Shown here: positions 42,353 through 53,225 of the stretch, in pieces | Layout of the letters: each line of letters starts with the position of its first letter | Position numbering within the stretch: the stretch's first letter is position 1 | NCBI GenBank assembly: GCA_917880885.1 | Contig: OU862913.1 | Span: 39,775,460-39,839,459 of the forward strand | Length of the DNA stretch: 64,000 nucleotides | DNA from: Limnephilus marmoratus | Taxonomy: Eukaryota; Arthropoda; Insecta; Trichoptera; Limnephilidae | Reading direction: 5' to 3' | Position numbers and translations under genes: made by a program | Notes under the pieces: model-generated | Database searches by the model: none | Told to the model about the DNA's origin: nothing | Seen by the model: the letters and a program-made list of their open reading frames with translations, nothing else

Positions 42353-45300
42353 ATGGATCTTTCCCCAGAGAGTGCTTCTATCAAGGTGGAACCAGGGACC
42401 CAGAAAGAGGGTGAAGGTGAAATGCCATACGAATTAGAAATTTTCTACCTACCAGGTGTGAAAAATGAATATTTGCATCATCCGGAGAGTACTCTAACAG
42501 CCAGTAAGTTGAATTTCAAAAGTAATAAAATGTTTTACGAATAATTCTGATCAGGTGTTTGGAATCTATGTTTGTTTTGAAATGTTTCGCATTCATGTTT
42601 TCACAAAAAGAAATGTTTTTAGCAAGAGGTCATTGATATCAACTTTTATTACAAACTAGCATACCCGGCCACACGTTGCTGTAGCTAACGAAACACAACG
42701 CCATTACACAACCTTTATAAAATTTACACCACCCACTTGCCAAGCTGCTTGCTGCCTGAATTGAATATTTGAATCTCTCGGCTTTTCTCTAATACATTAT
42801 ACATATAAACCTTCCTCTTGAATCGCTCTATCTACTGGTGAAAGCTGCATGAAAATCCGTTGCGTAGTTTAAAAGATCTATGCGCACATACATTTTGAGC
42901 GACTTCATTTTATACTATGTAGTGCAGAGATATTCAAAAACAGAATAGATATGCTATGGTGTCCGCGCAACTGTCGCCGGACTACGCGCTAATTAGCGTA
43001 GTTTTCATACAAAAAGAATTTGTTCATTTCGTTGATTTTTTGAAAATGTGCATTAATATTGGTTAACAATATATTTTGAATAAGGAAAGAATTCGTTCAT
43101 TTAGTTTAACGTTCGTTTGGTTTATTCGTTAATTATTTGTTCTTTTAGTTTATTTGTTAATTGGTAAACAATATCGGCGACACCCGGAAGCGCAAACCCA
43201 CATAGTAAAAACAGCAGATAGCACATCTACTTATATTTCAATATCTTTCAATATCTTTGATGTAGTGTAATGATATTCACACGACAATATTTATTACCAA
43301 AACTAGGAAGTCGATAGCACATCTACTTATATTTCAATATCTTTGATGTAGTGTAATGATATCCACAAAACAATATTTATTACCAAAACTAGGAAGTCTC
43401 TTTGTGGAATTTTTCGAAGCAAATTTGGTACGGTATATATCTTCATGAAATGGAACTACACTTCTTTTTTGAATTAAAACTTCTTTACGCATACTCGACA
43501 TGGGGGGTAAATTGGTGAATGCGTTACGAAATAGGATATATACATTTCAAGCGAACGGAAATCGATGCGAACGGTGATCGGATGAGGCGAACGGTCTGGC
43601 CTTTACGCACTCTTGACTTGGGGAGTGATAAGGATAAGGATACGGATAAGGATAATGATAAGGATAAGGATGGTCACTCCAAGGTCGTAGGTCACCCCAA
43701 TGGCAATGTCGTATGTTCTTTTATAAGTTATTGAAGTTTTACTTCAGTCGTGTGGTCTAAAGCACACTCGTTTTTTTTCTTCTGGGTACTCTGAACATTA
43801 TCATTTCTAACATGCCTGAGGGTATACCTAATTTAGGTACGTTGATGAATCTCAGAAATTCACAGTGTTCTCTCTCAGTTTTGTGTGAACGGATTTTATT
43901 ATTTATTTTTATCATTTTTAGATGTACATCTATCTTCTATCTATCTATCTATCTATCTATCTATATATCTTCTTCTTCTATCTTCTATCTTCTATATAAA
44001 TAAAAATGAATCGCCGAAATGTATGTACGCGCATAACTTCCGAAGGACTGCACCAAATTGGATAATTCTTTTTGTTTTGTGTTCGTTATTGTCAGGACAA
44101 GGTTTGTATAAGTGAGCTCTGGCATTATGAAATTTGTACCAAAAATTGCAATAGGTGGCACGCGAGCTGTTTGAAAACAAAATGTACCGGGAATGAATGT
44201 ATGGAATGCAGGGAGGGAGGAGGGAGGGGGAAAGGGGGAGAGAACTCGGGGAGGGGGTTTGCGGTGGGGGGAGAGGAACTAAGGAGGGGGGTTCACGGAA
44301 CGGGGTAAGGGGGGAAGTGGACTGTGAAGAGGGAAGGTGGAGGTGGCGGAGAGGAATGGGAGGTGGAAGGGTAACGGAATGAATGGGAAAGGACACGCAG
44401 GGAGAAACAATTTCTTTATTATTAAGAAACAATTTCTTTATTACTGGTTCCCGGCATGCGTTGCTATGCCGGGAACCAGCTAGTGTTAAATAAGTTAAAC
44501 CATAATAAACATACGTTATAAAATTAAACGAAGTTTAATAATATTAGGCTATTAATACCCTTTTACCAGACGATGAATATATATACAATTTATGGCCATG
44601 GAAACCATTTATTGGTTTACCACACCTCTGCCATAGATCACCCAAGTGGTTCGCTACGCTTGGTGCTAAGCAGGGGTGCCGGATTCATGGGGTGAGGTTA
44701 GTCCAGATCTTTGCGCCCACCAACCACGTGGCAGGGTGGATTGGTTGAGGGAGACCTTTTAACCTCACCAGCAGGTCTCTCTCGGAACATCAACTTACAC
44801 CGCAGTGAGAGGGATAGATTCATTCCTCCATCACTCCTGGACACACCGCCCACAGATTCATACTCACCCCTCATACCTTTTCTCCTTCTCCTTACTTTCC
44901 CTAAAAATAACCTTCACCTTCACAAAGCATCTACAAAGTTGAAATAGGCCCCGAAGGGAATTATTTTTTTCAGGGTTTCCTGTGTGGATCTAATGTAAAA
45001 ATATATTTATTTTTCGTTATTATGCAATTAGTCCACCTTACGGATAATACGGAACGTTCGTGTTGTCGAAGTTTGATGCACGAACAATACGTAATGTTCC
45101 TTTTTTAACTAATAGACAAAAGACTATCAAATATGACATTGGTCGGAAGTACCAACCACGGATAATACGGAACGTTCGTGTTGTCGAAGTTTGATGTGCG
45201 GATAAAACGGAATGTTCCTTTTTTAACTAATAGACAATCAATAGACTATCAAATATGACATTTGTCGGAATTACCAACCACGGATAATACGGAACGTTCG

Positions 45301-48157
45301 TGTTGTCGAAGTTTGATGTACGGATAATGGGGAATGTTCATTTTTTAACTAATAGACAATAGACTATCAAATATGACATTTGTCGGAAGTACCAATCTTA
45401 TAAAATAAATTCTCTCAAATAAACTCGCATTTCATCTTAATTTAAAAAAACATCCCAGGTTTTGAATGGTTCGTTTGGCAAAGCAGTGTTTTTCTAGCGG
45501 GTTGGTGTAATTATTCTAATACATATCTTTCCATGTTCTACTGCTATAAACACAGATACAAACCTATCAATAATATTTTTTCTATGATTGGCAGCATTGA
45601 TTAATTGTCTTTGAAATGTTAAAATAAAAACGATGAATTATCAATGGCGTTACCGCGTGAGTGAATTAATTTAAACAAAATTAAAATATGAAATGCACAT
45701 TTTTTGCATGTTTTTTGGTCTCTCCCGACATAAATACTTACTGTTTGAATAAAAAATATTCCGTATTAACGAGTAAGCGTTTCAATGCATAAATTTATTT
45801 TTTTTTATAACGTCGACTCCAAGCATAGAGATATACAATAGAGGCGCCATGCCTTACAAATATTTTCGAGATTCGTGTTCATCTCAGGCTTGCGGAGGCA
45901 TACGGGAGGGGTAGTTTGACACTTTCCGTTATCTACCGAACTGAAACATGTGCTCCGAAGGGCGATTGCAAAGCAGGGGTTAACAGACTTTTCAAGTAGA
46001 GGGCCGCATACAACGACATCAAAGTTCATCAATTATATTAATCAACCTAGTTATTTTTTACTGTTGCAGCGCCTATTTTTGGTAAACTTTCGAAATCACT
46101 GGTTACGCTTAATACAAATATTTTTTAGAAAAATCTTTATATTCACCTTAATTACTATAAAAGAAAAAAAAAGGGATGGAAAATATTGCATTCAAAGTTT
46201 CAATTACGAGTATGACATCGCGCCATTCGCGGTCGCGAGTTCTGGAACGAGTTGAACTGAGCTCTGAAGCCGGGTATTGAAACATTTAACCCATTGGCCA
46301 CAGAATTAATGAGCTAAAAAGTTGGCCTTCACCACTGAATTAATTTTGTACCAAAAATTGAAAACCTGCATTGGTGTACTAAATCTATTGTTACTTTTGA
46401 ACCGTATATTCAAATTAAATAATTTCTTTAAAATTGTTTACATATTGGATTAAGGTAAAGAAAAACATAAAAAAATATATTTTTTTAAATATTAAAATAT
46501 GTGTAAATAAGGTTACAAATATAACCTTCCCTTTGTTCGTCAGTTTTTTTCCACATTTTTATTCAAAAAGTTACAAAAAAACATAGGATTCTTAGATCGA
46601 ACAATAATAATTTTTTATTTTTATATACTTGTATACTAATAACTATTAAAATAATTGTCTATGATAGTCCTCAAAGCAATCAGGGACGTTCAGGGTCACT
46701 ACCAAAAGCCTAGAACCACTCGCAATTTCGAAGAAATTAAATGGCGGCTGGCTGCATACAAAACTTGGAACACAAATATCAGAGAAAAAACATAAGAAAC
46801 ATATTATTGCCAATTCTATGAAATTAATGATTAATTATCTACAGAGTGTTCGGCATTTAAAATTTTATTGAAAAATGTCACTATTGTGCTCGTTTTCTGT
46901 TTTTTGATGTACCTACTCTAGCCCGTCAGCGTGCCGGGGTTTGTGGTTAAGTACCTGAGTCGCACACCCGGCAGGCTGTCGGGGTTTGTGGCCAATGGGT
47001 TAAGGGACTTACAATAGACTCCACACCGAGCGCGAGCCGCCATGTAAATATACCTGCAAAAATGTACAAGAATGCAGATGTCCTTAGACTGAGGGCACAG
47101 CGTGGTAAGGACTTGAACGTTCAACAGTCTGAATAGTCCGTTCCATACATTGCACGAACGCCTTTTACACATACGCTTGCCAGATGTATTTCAAATGACC
47201 AACACGACACGATGGTTTTTGGTCCACTAAATGCGTGAAATAGAGAATTGGAGGTACTACCTTCAAATCCGTCGAACCAATTTATTCGCTTATTGTCTCA
47301 TCTATTTATATATATCAATGACTCCAAGCGTAGACTTAAATTCAAAATGCTTTCTAATCATATTATGTATGAATTCAGTACTCTCTTAGAAAGGGACGGA
47401 CGACCAGTGGATGTGATAACATTAAGGATAAATAATCAATGTATTCTTATGTTTTAATTTCAGGCAGTGTTATTGAGACAGTTAGAATCAAGGAAGAAGA
47501 AGAATCAGAACCTCGTCAAGAATATGGAATGGAAAGTCCTTGTACGGGAATTAACGTAGACCTTCCAAGTGTTAAAAAGAAACGTTTAGAGTGCTCTGAA
47601 AGAATTACGCAGAAGTCAGGTAAAACCATGATTTATTTGTTTGAATTCCTTTAAGCTTACATATATTTTTAATCTTATTTTAGATAATCATTTAGTCTAA
47701 TCCGCTTTATTTTTCAGGCCTGAAGAAAAAAAATAAATTGTGTTCCTTTTGTAAATATTCCTGCTCGCACATGGCACATCTAAAAACGCACATGCTGACT
47801 CACACTGGAGAAAAACCTTTTTCATGTCCAGACTGCATCTTTTCATGTTCTACAAAGGGAAATTTAAAAATCCACATGTTTACTCACAGTAGAGTAAAAC
47901 CCTTTTCATGTTCTGATTGTGACTTTTCATGTAATCAAAAGGGAGGTTTGAAAAGGCACATATTGACTCACAGAAGAAAAAAATATTATCCATGTACCGA
48001 CTGTAGTTATACATTTACTCGAAAGATACATCTAAAAAATCACAGGCGGGCTCACAATGAAAAAAAGACTTTCTCATGTCCCGAGTGCAGCTATTCAGGT
48101 TCAAAAATTGGATATTTAAAAAGGCACATGTTGACCACAACTTTTCATGGGAAATAG
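42353..48157 (+). CDS. Zinc-finger gene B: 2 dual-SUMO-motif modules + 5 fingers
   Basis: Exons 42353-42503, 47464-47619 and 47718-48157 join in frame (phase 1) to 248 residues. Module 1: SIKVEPG and GVKNEYL. Module 2: RIKEEEE and SVKKKRL; the second site has lost its Glu, as in gene A module 2. Fingers 1-4 are regular (CSFCKYSCSHMAHLKTHMLTH and so on). The fifth ends HMLTTTFH, with six residues between the His instead of three, directly before the stop, so the array is cut by a small insertion or frameshift. Exon 1 follows an acceptor TTACAG at 42346. Intron 1 is ~5 kb of transposable elements; intron sequence just before exon 2 (CTCTTAGAAAGGGACGG) matches gene A. The gene may be decaying: long intron, damaged last finger, eroded fingers downstream. 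Confidence 0.7.
42654..43410 (-). mobile_element. Helitron-like element, with inverted relative at 62779-63095
   Basis: The minus-strand 3' end reads GCCGGGTATGCTAG|T at 42654, after a GCAACGTGTGGCC block, as in Helitrons. The segment 42940-43260 is nearly identical, inverted, to 62779-63095. A ~95-bp tandem duplication (GATAGCACATCTACTTATAT, ACAATATTTATTACCAAAAC) lies at 43215-43400. The 5' end was not fixed. Confidence 0.5.
43455..43770. mobile_element. TIR element with GATAAG microsatellite
   Basis: Bounded by AATTAAAACTTCTTTA and GAAGTTTTACTTCAG, with GTGAATGCGTTACGAAATAG and a (GATAAG)n run inside. A relative of 37125-37445, inverted. Confidence 0.6.
43991..44483 (+). mobile_element. 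Heli-1 Helitron with duplicated, palindromic 3' end
   Basis: The 5' end TCTATATAAATAAAAATG follows a TATC/TTC microsatellite; the 3' end is CCAGCTAG|T. Unlike other copies, ACAATTTCTTTATT occurs twice. The last 43 bases form a perfect-looking hairpin (CTGGTTCCCGGCATGCG/ GCCGGGAACCAG), as if the terminus had been copied back in inverse. The purine tract spans about 44205-44395. Confidence 0.75.
44594..44998. repeat. Rep-A, near full-length copy 2
   Basis: Same order as 1076-1530: ACCACACCTCTGCCATAGAT, AGTGGTTCGCTACGCTTGGT, GGTGCCGGATTCATGGGGTG and terminal GTTTCCTGTGTGGA. Confidence 0.7.
45041..45398. repeat. Tandem array, three ~118-122 bp units
   Basis: CGGATAATACGGAACGTTCG starts units at 45041, 45159 and 45281. 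Each continues with GTGTTGTCGAAGTTTGATG and AACTAATAGACAA and ends near GACATT(T/G)GTCGGAA. It lies close to core words of the foldback family (AAACATCCCAGGTTTTGAAT at 45450). Confidence 0.9.
46065..46205. repeat. Single foldback-type arm
   Basis: GGTAAACTTTCGAAATCACT, ATATTCACCTTAATTACTAT and GGAAAATATTGCATTC resemble the arms of foldback elements 1 and 2. No inverted partner was found nearby. Confidence 0.5.
46290..46999. mobile_element. piggyBac-like MITE, 710 bp, TTAA-flanked
   Basis: TTAA at 46286-46289 and 47000-47003. Termini CCCATTGGCCACA and TGTGGCCAATGGG are perfect inverted repeats. Subterminal GGGGTTTGTGG occurs twice at the right end. No transposase. Lies in intron 1 of gene B. 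Confidence 0.85.
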
Positions 48158-48800
48158 GTAAAACACTAAAAAGTCACGTATCCAGATGCTGGTTCATAAT
48201 GGATTTGAATATTTATCATGTTCCGATTGCAATCATATCATATTTTTGTTCTTAAATAATTATTATCATGTTCTACCGAGGGAAATAAAACAAAATCATA
48301 TATTTTTTTACATTAACCCCACACAGGAGGCCCAAAGGAAAATATTTTCTCTCAGAGCCTATATCATGGCATCCCTACTAAGTTACCACTTATTTTGACC
48401 TATGGCAGAGGTTTTGGTTGTATAATAAATGGTTCCCGGGGCAGCGGTACCCACACTCACCTCCCAAATTTACCTCACAGTTGAGAAAAATCTTCTTCAT
48501 GTTCCGACGGCGACTTTTTATTTTCTTCAAATTTTTGTTTAAATAGACACATGTTGACTGCAACTTTTTTATTCTAAAAAATGTAAAAAATATTTACCCA
48601 CCACTTTGGGTAAATATTTTTTTTCATTTTTACTCCACTGAGTAAAACTCTTTTCATGTTCCGAATGCCAAAATTCGTGTTCTCGAATCAGTCCTAAGAA
48701 GAGACACATACTGACTCACAATAGAGAAAAACCTTTTTTGTGTCCTATCTGAAACTGTTCGTGTTCTTCAAAGGGATATATTAGATCCTTACATGAAACT
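48158..48800 (+). pseudogene. Decayed finger array after gene B
   Basis: Eroded finger pieces at 48170-48240 (CATGTTCCGATTGCAATCAT), 48490-48570 and 48650-48795 (AAACTCTTTTCATGTTCCGA; GAAAAACCTTTTTTGTGTCC), split by a Rep-A piece at 48300-48480. A further finger piece (ATAAAAATCCACATGCTGGT) appears at 50820, beyond the mariner block. Confidence 0.7.
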
Positions 48801-49134
48801 AGCGTTTTGCCGTACTGGCAACTTTGATCTCAAATATCTTATCTTTGGTCAGGATTTCCAAATTCAAATTTATGCAGCTATTTACTCATGTATTTGTGTT
48901 TCGAAAATTATAATTCATTTGTTTTTTCCTTAATTGTTTTTTTTTCTTTCTGTCACTAAGTTTACAAAATGGAAAACTTTAAATTTCGCGTTATTTACGA
49001 GTACGAGTTCCACCGTGGCACCGGTGCTGCAAAAACGGCTCGAAGAATTACATTGGAGGGGACCCACCACTTTCCCAACGGCGTTATAAGGAAACATATG
49101 GTTTCCTCCTTCACCGCACACGTCAAGACTCTAC

Positions 49135-49260
49135 TTTTTTTTTAACGAAGCTACATTTATTTGGACGACTCTAGACCCTCCAATGTCCATGCATACGGGG
49201 TTAGTAAGTAGTATGCAAGTACTTACGTTTACATTATACAAAAGATAAATAAAAGTAGCA
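49135..49260 (-). repeat. Rep-E fragment, inverted
   Basis: AACGAAGCTACATTTATTTG, CTCCAATGTCCATGCATACG and GTTAGTAAGTAGTATGCAAG are the complement of blocks at 3125-3200 and 11240-11320. Confidence 0.6.
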
Positions 49261-49479
49261 GCCCGTGGAATAATTCTTCTGAAATAGGTAACATCGAAAA
49301 GAGATAATAGAGTTAGTAAAAGAAAAATAAAAATAACGGCTATGACCAGTCGAAGAAACCTTCTGTAAATAAAATAAGTAATGAGGAAAAAACAGTTATA
49401 TGATTATGTTGTAATGTAAGTAATTACTATAATAGCGGAAATAAAATAAAATATATAAAAAGAAAAGCCAGAGAAAGTA

Positions 49480-49830
49480 TTCCATAGACCACCGGGCAGT
49501 CCCAATGAGAATGCGTATAGCTATCGCCCCAACCGTAGACGGTGCTCGAAGTCCGCGTCCTTTAGCCGGTTCCCCGATTTTGCCTCGAAGAAATGTACTT
49601 GGGAGAGAAGGGGAAGTTTTTGAAGACCTTGAGGAAAGATGAGCGTCGGGTTACCGGAGGGGGGACGGAAGGACATCGAGACCGCACGGTTATGCCTCAG
49701 GCCAACGCATGTCGATGGGGGAGGCGCGGGCGGATCGCGAGAAGACCGCTCCGGTTTGTGTTCGCCTGGCAATGTGCATGGACAGGGTCTATCCCACCCC
49801 CTTTATATGGGGGAACGACGATACATAACA
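49480..49830. other. GC-rich segment inside the mariner remnant, unidentified
   Basis: High GC (CCGGAGGGGGGACGGAAGGA, GGAGGCGCGGGCGGATCGCG) with overlapping short ORFs on both strands and no recognisable domain. Possibly the 5' part of another LINE or a captured fragment. Confidence 0.3.
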
Positions 49831-50945
49831 TGCACAGTTCAGTTGCGCCGCCAAAGAATGGAAACCAAAACTATTCAAGAAAAATAGAAAATAATAAGAG
49901 CATTTATACAATCAGTACAGAATGATAATGTATCAAGCGATAGTGTCATCACTACCATCGCTCACCAAGATGACCTGTCGAGGTAAAAACATAAATCATT
50001 GTTAGCAGAGACCAGAGAAGAAAAAAAAAGTCAAACGTAATCAGTAATTTATAGGTCACATAAGTTACATTATAGATAGTTCAAAGCATATTCACTAAAT
50101 AAAGAGTAATAGAGGAGGACCGAAGACGGGAGCAATACGTGTAGCACCTAAAACAAAGATGAATTTAGTCTAGGTCGGCGAGTCTAAGTACAGGTCATCT
50201 CTCTACCCAGGACTTGACAAACTTTTTCAAGCATTCGAAATTCTCTTTGTTCGAAGGATTAATGATGTGTATGGTGACGGTGCCAAAAAAGAAAACACAG
50301 TCGTGTTTTTTTGTGTCGTTCACTACAGCTTTCTTAAATCTGGCCAGATGATTACGGCAGATGTCTAAATTGTCAGCAACTGCAAACCATGATGGAAAAG
50401 CTAGCTGCTACACAACCGAGGCTGGTTAATCGATCTAGGCCACTGCTGCTTCATGACAATGCTAGACCACACACTGCACAACAGACTGCTACCAAATTAG
50501 ATGAGCTTCAATTGGACATGCACCGTACTCTCCGGACCTTGCCCCAACAGATTATCATTTTTTTCGAAATTTGGATAACTTCTTGCAAGGGAAAAAATTC
50601 AACTCCGATGGGGCAGTCCAAACCGCTTTCAAAGATTTTATTGATTCCCGTCCGAATGGTTTTTTCAGTAAAGGGATCGATGAACTACCTATGAGATGAC
50701 AAAAGTGCATAGATAGCAATGGTACATACTTTGATTAAATAAATATATTATATTTAAAAAAAATCGACTTTATGTTCCCCCCATACAAAACACCAATTTC
50801 ATATGTAAGGACCTAACATAAAAATCCACATGCTGGTTCACAGTGATGGGGGAGGATTAAGGGTGGGGGAATTTTATTAGAATTATATCCTTCCTCTCCA
50901 AAGATGATCTTTATTTATTTTGTTAATTTCAGTATACATTTACTC

Positions 50946-50973
50946 CTGATGATGTGGACATTGTTCACGAAAC
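50946..50973 (+). ncRNA. Hammerhead-like core (Penelope-like remnant)
   Basis: CTGATGA, then a GTG...CAC stem with loop GACATTGTT, then GAAAC. Fits the CTGANGA-stem II-GAAAC core. Outer stems not verified. Confidence 0.4.
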
Positions 50974-51390
50974 ATGTAGATTGTGTATATTATAAATAAA
51001 ATGATGTAAACTAAGTTGTCTTTTTAATAAAAAAAAAATTTTCAGAAAAAGTTTTTTCGAAAGTTTTTTTTAATTCTCCACTTTTTTTAAGGAGATTTTC
51101 AAATATTGTTACGTTATTCGAAACCCGAGATTGTTTGTCATGAGTCAGGATTGAAATTATAACTCTGGAATTTTCTATACAAACGTTATTTATCGTTCGC
51201 ATTAATTTATATGAGGTAAAAAGGTACTATTTTTAAGTGCATTCCTTCAGGCTCTGCAACCGGGCCCGAAAAGAAGAAGATGGAGAGATACGAAATTACG
51301 AATGTTAGAGGACATTTACAGCGACAAAATCGATGCGAAAATGTCGAATATCTATCTATATAATCTTCTTCTTCTTCTTGTATCTTATCT

Positions 51391-51826
51391 TCTTTATAAA
51401 TAAAAATGAATCGCCGAAATGTATGTACGCGCATAACTTCTGAACGACTGCACCAAATTGGATAATTCCTTTTGTTTTGTGTTCGTTATTGTCAGGACAA
51501 GGTTTGTATAAGTGAGCTCTGGCATTACGAAATTTGTTTAAAAAAAATTGCAACAGGTGGTACGCGAGCTGTTTGAAAACTAAATGTACCGGGAATGAAT
51601 GTATGGAATGCAGAGGGGGGAGGAGGGAGGGGGAAAGGGGGGAGGGGAAGTTGGCAGGTGGGTTCGCGGGATGGGATAAGAGGGGAAGTGGACTGGGGAA
51701 GTTGAAGGTGGAGGAGGCGGAGAGGAATGAGAGGTGGAATGGTAATGGAATGAATGGGAAAGGACACGCAGGGTGAAACAATGTCTTTATTAAATGGCAT
51801 AGCAACGCATGCCGGGAACCAGCTAG
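51391..51826 (+). mobile_element. Heli-1 non-autonomous Helitron
   Basis: TCTTTATAAATAAAAATGAA at the 5' end after CTT repeats, purine tract 51610-51770, hairpin GGCAT/ATGCC, end CCAGCTAG|T at 51823-51827. Close to the copy at 43991, with which it shares GAATGAATGTATGGAATGCA. Confidence 0.8.
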
Positions 51827-52059
51827 TATTTAATAAAACACGGCTCGTTTAAAATAGAGCAGATACCTCGCGGGCATTATCTTAAACAGCATTTAAAGAA
51901 ACACTGTGAATTTTTTTCATACATATTACTTGTAAAATAACTGAAACAAACGTGTTAATAATAATTTTTAAAGCATACTTTGCGATTTTTTTCTATCGAG
52001 GGAATTTTATATAATTTGCGTTTCGGCGCGGGCAAAGTCTAGATATTATCAATTTAATT

Positions 52060-52175
52060 TAATAAGTGGCTAGCGAGCTGTTTGAAAAATAAATGTAACG
52101 GCTATGGAGGTATTGTTGGGGGGGGGAGGGGGGGGGGGGTCGAATATGCGAGCGAAGCCGGGGGCAAAAGCTAGT
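52060..52175 (+). mobile_element. Helitron 3'-end fragment (third type)
   Basis: GGCTAGCGAGCTGTTTGAAA resembles Heli-1. A long G-run follows, and then GCGAAGCCGGGGGCAAAAGC with TAG|T, a different terminal hairpin. Confidence 0.45.
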
Positions 52176-52370
52176 AAACTATAATGTAAAAGCCCATCAG
52201 GGCATGTAATAAATAAATAAATAACAGTGCCGTCAACTTGTTGGGTCCAGCAGGGTTCGACGTTAAGGTTAAAAGTAAAAAATTTGAAGTAGAATTTTTT
52301 TATTATTTTCATATAAGCTCCATGCAGGAGGCCTCAGCGCCTATATAATGAAAAAACTTTTACATGTAAT

Positions 52371-52590
52371 TACTCAGTTCTAGAGTGTCGCGTGATAAAC
52401 TGGTAGGTGTTGGGAAGCTATAAATTACTCAGTTCTAGAGTGTCGCGTGATAAACTGGTAGGTGTTGGGAAGCTATAAATTACTCAGTTCTAGAGTGTCG
52501 CGTGATAAACTGGTAGGTGTTGGGAAGCTATAAATTACTCAGTTCTAGAGTGTCGCGTGATAAACTGGTAGGTGTTGGGAAGCTATAAAT
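52371..52590. repeat. Minisatellite, four identical 55-bp units
   Basis: TACTCAGTTCTAGAGTGTCG starts units at 52371, 52426, 52481 and 52536; I see no difference between the four. Part of the unit (GTGTTGGGAAGCTATAAA) and the right flank match 39695-39760 inverted, so the array grew from a dispersed repeat, recently. Confidence 0.95.
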
Positions 52591-53225
52591 TTTATCGCGA
52601 ATGTTGAAAAATGTGATATATTCTTATATAATGTACTTATGTTTATGAGTAAATTTTAACTGTTTTAAAAATACACACAAGTATACCCACGAACTGGCGA
52701 TGCCTATGTGGGATTTTTTTGTTTAATCTGCTAATTTGTATTTTTCTCTACTTATTTAAATGTTTACATAAAAAAGCCTGTATGTATTGTAAAATTACCA
52801 ATGTACGTACCAAAAAAATTATTAATAAAAAATAAAAAAATAAAAAAAAATAATTATAATGCACCAAAAGAAACTTAGTCAATATAACATAATCTTGCTT
52901 TTCTAAAATGCGAAGCGCGGCGGTCAACTCCGAAGTGTTGAAGAAATGTCACGAGAAGTGCAAGAATGTCAATAAATTCGGGATGAAAAACGTGAAGCTC
53001 ATTTTTATTTTTTATTTATTAACAGAAGCAAACAGTACAAAAGATAATTTGTTTAAAAAATTTCAATTTATAAGTATATTACATGGTAGGTACCTATTAT
53101 GTGTTTCATTGTAGTGTCTTATTTATGGTATGCGTATTAAGTAATTACCGGGTGATGTATGTAGTGGGAAGGTGTGTGTGTGAGTGTGTGAGTATGTGTG
53201 TATGTATGTGTGCGCATTGAACAAA

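Larger units (their letters stand above)
48969..50740 (+). mobile_element. Broken mariner transposon (N- and C-terminal pieces)
   Basis: At 48969-49040 one frame reads FRVIYEYEFHRGTGAAKTAR, the start of a mariner transposase. At 50390-50740 its end appears: KLAATQPRLVNRSRPLLL, HDNARPH (the second catalytic Asp) and, after a frameshift, YSPDLAPTDYHFF- and FSKGIDELPMR-like blocks. About 180 middle residues are gone, replaced by Rep-E (49135-49260) and GC-rich sequence. The finger remnant continues on both sides, so mariner inserted into the decayed array. Confidence 0.75.

Noticed and set aside
49521..49925. Overlapping ORFs on both strands in a GC-rich block
   Set aside because: High GC alone gives long open frames; no family motif was seen on either strand.
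52908..53114. A coding-like short ORF (MRSAAVNSEVLKKCHEK...) beside the LINE
   Set aside because: Inverted, this stretch matches the dispersed repeat Rep-F at 20175-20240 and 38880-38960, and its second half is LINE 3' UTR; the open frame is chance.
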